From assembly GCA_019747705.1 (NCBI GenBank), contig JAIEQM010000020.1, positions 1 through 46,915 on the forward strand: a DNA stretch of 46,915 bases, written 5' to 3'. Position numbers and translations under genes: made by a program. Below are positions 42,641-46,915 of the stretch, one piece after another. Within the stretch, counting starts at the first letter, position 1. The number at the start of each line of letters is the position of its first letter. The notes under the pieces are model-generated. The model did no database searches. It saw nothing but the letters and a program-made list of their open reading frames with translations, and was not told the DNA's origin. Source of the DNA: Chitinophagaceae bacterium. Lineage in GTDB: Bacteria; Bacteroidota; Bacteroidia; Chitinophagales; Chitinophagaceae.

Positions 42641-43522
42641 ATGAACGCTGAACAATTCAATAGCTTGCTGCAAAACCCCTCTGAACTCAGTACGGCGCAC
42701 CTGCACGAACTGAACCTACTCACTGAGCAATATCCCTGGTTTGGAGCTGCACAGTTTTTATCAGCCATTCAGCAACAAAAAGAGAATATTCCATCTGCAG
42801 AAACACAAATTCAAAAAGCGTTTTTGTATTTCAACAATCCCGTTTGGATGAATTTTCAGCTTAACCGCTTTTTAAATGAAGAAGAAACAATAATAGTTGC
42901 AGATGAAATGCCGGCAGCAGAAACCCAATCCATTCAAAAAGAAGAAACCGAGATGGTGCTGGATGCTGAAGCAACGATTGCAGCTCTTGAAATGCAGGAT
43001 GCTGTTGCGTTAAATGAACCCACCGCCCATGATACGGAAGCGGCCATGAACGCCGCAGTGGTTGTGGAAGCAGCGGAGCTTCATGAAGAAACAAACACAC
43101 AGATTGCTTCTATTGCAAATATTTTAAAAGAACCCCTTCCGCAAAACCAGACAACAGAACTGAGCTTACAGGCATTTCATACGGTTGATTATTTTGCATC
43201 GCAGGGCATCCGGTTAAAAGAAGAAAAAACAGGCACTGATCAGCTCAGCACACAACTGAAAACCTTTACCCAATGGCTCAAAACCATGAAAAAATCCTAT
43301 GTGGAAGAGCATCAGCAACTGGATGCCACTGAAGAAAAAAAGATGGAACAGATTGCCACCAGCAGCAACGCTCCTGAAGAAATTGTTACAGAAAGCATGG
43401 CCAGCGTACTGGAGCAGCAGGGTAAAACCCAAAAAGCCATTGAACTCTACCGTAAATTAAGTTTGCTGCATCCCGAAAAAAGCGCTTATTTTGCCACCCA
43501 AATTGAACGTTTAAACAAATAA
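42641..43522 (+). CDS. TPR-like protein of the lptE-secG cluster
   Basis: A 293-residue soluble protein starting at the ATG at 42641. The N-terminus (about 1-75) is helical (NAEQFNSLLQNPSELSTAHLHELNLLTEQYPWFGAAQFL). A long acidic, alanine- and glutamate-rich low-complexity middle follows (about 90-170). The C-terminus has one clear TPR-like repeat (ESMASVLEQQGKTQKAIELYRKLSLLHPEK). No signal peptide. Function unknown, but this gene type commonly stands between lptE and secG in the lineage (from memory). Confidence 0.78.
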   Translation: MNAEQFNSLLQNPSELSTAHLHELNLLTEQYPWFGAAQFLSAIQQQKENIPSAETQIQKAFLYFNNPVWMNFQLNRFLNEEETIIVADEMPAAETQSIQKEETEMVLDAEATIAALEMQDAVALNEPTAHDTEAAMNAAVVVEAAELHEETNTQIASIANILKEPLPQNQTTELSLQAFHTVDYFASQGIRLKEEKTGTDQLSTQLKTFTQWLKTMKKSYVEEHQQLDATEEKKMEQIATSSNAPEEIVTESMASVLEQQGKTQKAIELYRKLSLLHPEKSAYFATQIERLNK

Positions 43523-43526
43523 GAAA

Positions 43527-43859
43527 ATGACCATTTTATTCATCATACTGGTAATCCTGGCCAGTGCATTATTAGGATTTGTAGTGTTGGTTCAAAACCC
43601 CAAAGGCGGCGGTTTAAGCGGCAGCATCGGCGGTTTCAATACCCAGTTCATGGGCGTAAAACAAACAACGGATGTTTTGGAAAAAGGCACCTGGCTTTTT
43701 GCAGCAATAGTAGGTTTGCTTTGCCTCTTTTCTACTCTTTTTATTGGTGGCACATCAACAACAAAAAGCGCTCCCAGTAACCTGGAACAGGTTCCAACAA
43801 ACGGGCCAGTTAGTCGGCCTGCACAACCAACACCGGCACCACCTGCCCAGCAGAAATAA
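43527..43859 (+). CDS. secG: Preprotein translocase subunit SecG
   Basis: A 110-residue protein with two transmembrane segments (about 2-22 and 51-71) and the conserved cytoplasmic loop VLVQNPKGGGLSGSIGGFNTQFMGVKQTTDVLEKGTW. SecG assists SecYE and SecA in moving proteins through the inner membrane. A proline- and alanine-rich tail (SRPAQPTPAPPAQQK) is usual in Bacteroidetes. It ends the gene string, and a strong terminator follows. Confidence 0.95.
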   Translation: MTILFIILVILASALLGFVVLVQNPKGGGLSGSIGGFNTQFMGVKQTTDVLEKGTWLFAAIVGLLCLFSTLFIGGTSTTKSAPSNLEQVPTNGPVSRPAQPTPAPPAQQK

Positions 43860-43881
43860 TTCAAAAATATTTTTTTTACGC

Positions 43882-43912
43882 AAACCTTCGCCCGCAGCGG
43901 AGGTTTTTTTTG
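43882..43912 (+). terminator. Terminator of secG and its gene string
   Basis: A 10-bp stem with one wobble pair (43882-43891 with 43897-43906) and a five-base loop runs into eight T. Confidence 0.87.
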
Positions 43913-44184
43913 TAGATTGAAGCATTGCTTCAATTATGTTTATTCATATTATTTTACCGGCCGATGTACTTGTGGCATTTATATTGCGCCTGCCCCGCAG
44001 GATGCGGGGTTGCACCATTCATCGTTCTGTTTCCAGTTATACATCTTTCAGCATCATAACAACTAATCTTCATTATCAATGAAATGCCTATAAGCAAAAT
44101 ATACCAACAGAAGATGATGATGGGCATACTATCCCGCAAAAGCGGGACAAGTAGCGGCAAAAATTTTTAAATAAACTTATACAC
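43913..44184. other. Intergenic region with two GC hairpins
   Basis: No convincing gene. There is a hairpin CCCCGCA/TGCGGGG at 43993-44009 and another TCCCGC-AAAA-GCGGGA at 44132-44147, similar in core to the one at 38577-38593. They look like small REP-like palindromes. A minus-strand frame of 68 codons across them is not protein-like. Confidence 0.5.
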
Positions 44185-45204
44185 ATGAAAAAACTTATTC
44201 AGTTAACCGGAATTGTTTTACTAATCGCAGCGGCCTTTCTCTTATGGATCACATTTGGCGCTGCCACCAATTTTTCTGAACCCAAAAAATACTTATACAT
44301 CCGTTCCGGTAATGTTACAAAAGAAGCCCTGCTGTCAACCCTTGAGGACAGTTCGTTTCTTTCCCGTAACAAATGGTTTGAATTTATTGCCACCAAATGG
44401 AACCTCTGGCCCAAACTCAAAGCAGGAAAATTTGAAATTAAAAAAGGAGAAAGTGTTTTTTCATTAGTGCGAAAACTCAGAAACAATCAGCAGGTTCAGG
44501 TAAACCTGGTAATTACCAAGCTCCGCACCAAGAAAGATTTTGCGGCACTGGTGGGCCGCCGTTTTGAATGTGATTCAGCAACTTTTTATCAATACATAAC
44601 AGGTGATGCTGTAAAAAGAAGAGGTGTTGATTCCAATACATTCATGACCCTTCTTATACCCAATACCTATTCGTATTACTGGACCGCTTCGCCACAAACG
44701 ATTATCGCAAGACTGGAAGAATACAATCAAAAATTCTGGAACAATGAGCGGTTGCAAAAAGCTGCTGCATTAAACCTTACGAAAGAGCAGGTGTATATTC
44801 TTGCTTCCATTGTAGAAGAAGAAACCTTGCAGAATGATGAGAAATCAACCATCAGCAGTGTGTATTTAAACCGACTGCATAAAAATATGTACCTCGGCGC
44901 CGACCCCACAGTAAAGTTTGCATTGGGCGATTTCAGTATTAAACGTTTATACTTTGGTCATATTAATTCAAGTGCGGCATCGCCCTACAATACATATAAA
45001 AACAAAGGGCTACCTCCCGGCCCCATTTGCACGCCGCAAGCTGTAACTATTGATGCGGTGCTGGATACAAAGCCCACCAATTATTTATTTTTCTGTGCCA
45101 AACCCAACAGCAATGGCCATCATGCATTTGCTGAAAATGAAAAAGAACACTTTCAAAATGCCAAAATTTACCAGGATTGGTTAAATGCCAATAAAATACA
45201 GTAA
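44185..45204 (+). CDS. mltG: Endolytic murein transglycosylase
   Basis: A 339-residue inner-membrane protein with one N-terminal transmembrane segment (about 5-25). A LysM-like region is followed by the YceG catalytic domain with the family motif ASIVEEETL (Glu211 equivalent to the catalytic Glu218 of E. coli MltG), then SVYLNRLHKNMYLGADPTVKFALG and the C-terminal NKGLPPGPICTPQAVTIDAVL. It cuts nascent glycan strands to set their length. It is followed closely by a YihY/BrkB gene. Confidence 0.95.
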   Translation: MKKLIQLTGIVLLIAAAFLLWITFGAATNFSEPKKYLYIRSGNVTKEALLSTLEDSSFLSRNKWFEFIATKWNLWPKLKAGKFEIKKGESVFSLVRKLRNNQQVQVNLVITKLRTKKDFAALVGRRFECDSATFYQYITGDAVKRRGVDSNTFMTLLIPNTYSYYWTASPQTIIARLEEYNQKFWNNERLQKAAALNLTKEQVYILASIVEEETLQNDEKSTISSVYLNRLHKNMYLGADPTVKFALGDFSIKRLYFGHINSSAASPYNTYKNKGLPPGPICTPQAVTIDAVLDTKPTNYLFFCAKPNSNGHHAFAENEKEHFQNAKIYQDWLNANKIQ

Positions 45205-45230
45205 TCAATAAATGATTTATTTTCGGGCAA

Positions 45231-46172
45231 GTGATTAAAATTGTACGAATCATAACACAACTGCCGGGCATCAGTCATGCAATAGCGTTCAGCAAAAAGG
45301 CACAGCTTCCGGGTTTTGAAGGTTTGCCGCTGTATGATGTGGTTCGTTTTTTTTTCAAGCAAACCAGGAAAGTGGGTTTAACAGAAAGGGCTGCTGCCAT
45401 TTCATTCAACTTTATCATGGCCATTCCTCCTGCCTGCATTTTTTTATTTTCACTCGTTCCGCTGTTTCCCATTGCAGATTCTTTTAACCGGGAAGTGATG
45501 TCAGTGGTAAAAGATATTACACCGAATGTAGCAACCAGAAAACTGGTACAGGATTTTTTAAATGATTTTTTTGGAAGACCCAGAAACAGCCTGCTCTCTT
45601 TTGGTTTTTTAATTGCTGTGTTTTATTCCTCCAATGCCATGATGGGTATTATCCGTGGTTTTAACCGTTCCATCAATGAAATTGACAGAAGGGGGTTTAT
45701 GGAGCACCGCATAAAAGCCATCCGCCTCACACTCATGATTATGCTTTTATTTATTGCCAGCATGATTATTTTAATGACACAGGGCGCTTTGTTTAAATGG
45801 TTCCTGAACTTACTGCATATCAAAAATGATTTTATAAAGCTGCTCATCAAATCGCTGCGGTGGGTGGTGATTATTGCGTTGTTCTTTTACTCCATTGCAT
45901 TTATTTACCGGCATGCTCCTAATGTAGAAAAAAAATGGAAGCTGGTTTCCCCCGGCTCTATCCTTGCCTGCACCTTACTCATTCTTTTTACTTTTGTTTT
46001 TTCATTCTGGATAAACAATTATGCCACTTATAACAAAGTATATGGCCCCATCGGTACCATTATGATCATCATGATTTTGATTTATGTGAACTCGCTGGTG
46101 GTATTAATTGGTTTTGAGCTCAACGTGAGCATCAAATCGCTTAAGACTGAATCGGACAAAAGGCTGAAATAG
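45231..46172 (+). CDS. YihY/virulence factor BrkB family membrane protein
   Basis: 313 residues from a GTG start (45231); no ATG occurs in the first 60 codons. It has six hydrophobic segments and the family pattern LTERAAAISFNFIMAIPPACIFLFSLVPLFP, NRSINEIDRRGF and a C-terminal YGPIGTIMIIMILIYVNSLVVLIGFELN. Once called RNase BN, the family is now regarded as transporters of unknown substrate. It lies 26 bases after mltG and may be co-transcribed. Confidence 0.92.
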   Translation: MIKIVRIITQLPGISHAIAFSKKAQLPGFEGLPLYDVVRFFFKQTRKVGLTERAAAISFNFIMAIPPACIFLFSLVPLFPIADSFNREVMSVVKDITPNVATRKLVQDFLNDFFGRPRNSLLSFGFLIAVFYSSNAMMGIIRGFNRSINEIDRRGFMEHRIKAIRLTLMIMLLFIASMIILMTQGALFKWFLNLLHIKNDFIKLLIKSLRWVVIIALFFYSIAFIYRHAPNVEKKWKLVSPGSILACTLLILFTFVFSFWINNYATYNKVYGPIGTIMIIMILIYVNSLVVLIGFELNVSIKSLKTESDKRLK

Positions 46173-46232
46173 ATGACGGACGAACAACAAATTGCTGATG
46201 TGTGTGTTAACTTTAATATCTAAACAAATAGT

Positions 46233-46835
46233 ATGAAAAAGTTTTTTCTTCTTCCTTTAATGGCGATGGTGTTTGTTTCAATGGCGATGAAGACAGATGA
46301 ACTGACTATTGGCAGCAAAGCCCCTTCTCCCGAAAGAAAATTAAAAGACTATAACGGCAAGTCGTATTCGTTTAATGATGTAAAAAAGAAAAATGGATTA
46401 CTGGTGGTATTCAGTTGCAATACTTGCCCGTGGGTAATTAAAAATCAGCAGGTGGCAGCAGCAGCTTATAATTATGCCCTTTCAAAAGAAGTGGGTGTAA
46501 TGGTATTAAATTCCAATGAAGCAGAACGTGAAGATGCTGATTCAAAAACAGCCATGATGCAATATGCAAAAGACCAGGGATACAAATGGCCCTATGTGCT
46601 GGATGATAATTCCACCATGGCCAATGCCTTTGGCGCAAAGGTTACACCTGAATGTTATTTGTTTAATAAGGATTTGAAGCTGGTGTATCATGGCGCCATT
46701 ACTGACAATCCAAAAACCCCTTCTGAAAGCACAAGAGATCATTTGAAAGTGGCAATTGATGAACTGGTGGAAGGAAAGCCTGTGAGCATGGCTACTTCAA
46801 AAGCAATGGGATGTGGTATTAAAAGAAAGTCATAA
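46233..46835 (+). CDS. Secreted thioredoxin-like (redoxin) protein
   Basis: A 200-residue protein with a signal peptide (about residues 1-19) and an AhpC/TSA-type thioredoxin fold: GSKAPSPERKLKDYNGKSYSFNDV, then VVFSCNTCPWVIKNQ with Cys62 and Cys65, and the cis-Pro region AKVTPECYLFNKDLKLVYHGAI. CNTCPW belongs to the periplasmic redoxin group that acts on thiols or peroxides. A CG pair near the C-terminus (MGCGIK) may form a third redox site (inference). TAACTTTA upstream resembles a -7 element. It ends about 12 bases from the group II intron-like end. Confidence 0.9.
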   Translation: MKKFFLLPLMAMVFVSMAMKTDELTIGSKAPSPERKLKDYNGKSYSFNDVKKKNGLLVVFSCNTCPWVIKNQQVAAAAYNYALSKEVGVMVLNSNEAEREDADSKTAMMQYAKDQGYKWPYVLDDNSTMANAFGAKVTPECYLFNKDLKLVYHGAITDNPKTPSESTRDHLKVAIDELVEGKPVSMATSKAMGCGIKRKS

Positions 46836-46845
46836 AGCAAAAATT

Positions 46846-46915
46846 AAAGTAGGGGGCAAAGATATTAAACTTTGCCGCCCTCTCACACCACCGTATGTAC
46901 TTGCGTGTACGGCGG
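46846..46915 (-). mobile_element. 3' end of a group II intron (domains V and VI), cut by the window edge
   Basis: Read on the minus strand from the right edge, a domain V-like hairpin (46915-46888) has the arms CCGCCGTA/TACGGTGG, a GCAA tetraloop (GNRA type) and an unpaired CA bulge on the 3' side. The linker GTGTGAGAGG follows, then a domain VI-like hairpin (46879-46853; GGCAA/TTGCC core) and the ending CCCCCTACTTTAAT. This order and the GGTGGTGTGAGAGG string match bacterial group II intron 3' ends as I remember them. The reverse transcriptase gene would lie outside the window. Confidence 0.65.

Noticed and set aside
43954..44160. 68-codon minus-strand frame between secG and mltG
   Set aside because: It runs across two GC hairpins, has no family features and its composition follows the repeats.

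Overview
The window reads as a chromosomal segment of a Bacteroidetes bacterium, most likely Chitinophagaceae or a close relative (inference). The evidence is a type IX secretion C-terminal sorting domain, a TonB-dependent outer-membrane receptor with a carboxypeptidase-regulatory-like N-terminus, family-typical DUF4260, DUF1835 and DUF6249 proteins, Bacteroidetes-type promoters (TAnnTTTG at -7), starts without Shine-Dalgarno sequences, and the cluster miaB, sigma-54-type activator, lptE, secG.

Layout. 1-5.6 kb: end of an unknown gene, a small membrane protein, a secreted S10 carboxypeptidase, a dodecin, an intact 147-bp MITE-like element and an EF-G-like GTPase. 5.8-10.9 kb: OmpA-family porin, a RelE-type toxin-antitoxin (TA) pair with a frameshifted toxin, a YkgJ cysteine-cluster protein, two BON-domain proteins and a T9SS cargo protein. 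11-13.3 kb (minus): a peptidoglycan-recycling pair (BadF-family amino-sugar kinase and MurQ) interrupted by a MazF-type TA module with its own promoter and operator. 13.4-18.2 kb: S41 protease, ECF sigma factor with putative anti-sigma, and cystathionine beta-synthase. 18.2-18.9 kb: no convincing gene, but a promoter, hairpins, an A-rich body and a 14-bp terminator stem, the best candidate for an undescribed RNA. 18.9-24.1 kb: metal-receptor-like binding protein, GT-C membrane protein, class II aldolase, accD and smpB. 24.3-32.7 kb (minus): beta-barrel protein, radical SAM protein with an unusual cluster motif, and topoisomerase IV subunits parC and parE separated by DUF4260 and DUF1835 genes and several repeats. 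33.5-38.4 kb: small membrane proteins, YdeI-family protein, thioesterase and TonB-dependent receptor. 38.7-43.9 kb: miaB, an MNT/HEPN TA pair with a frameshifted toxin, sigma-54-type activator, lptE, a TPR-like protein and secG. 44.2-46.9 kb: mltG, a YihY/BrkB membrane protein and a secreted redoxin. The window ends in what looks like the 3' end (domains V and VI) of a group II intron on the minus strand.

Three themes stand out. First, there are three TA loci plus an antitoxin fragment. Two of the three toxins are frameshifted while their antitoxins stay open, and two modules sit inside housekeeping gene strings with junctions of 0 to 32 bases. Second, at least four families of short palindromic or inverted repeats fill the intergenic spaces. 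One supplies stop codons and probable terminators for neighbouring genes, and one is a complete MITE with terminal repeats and a target-site duplication. Third, there is the candidate structured RNA at 18.3-18.74 kb. All calls rest on reading the sequence and family knowledge; no database search was run.
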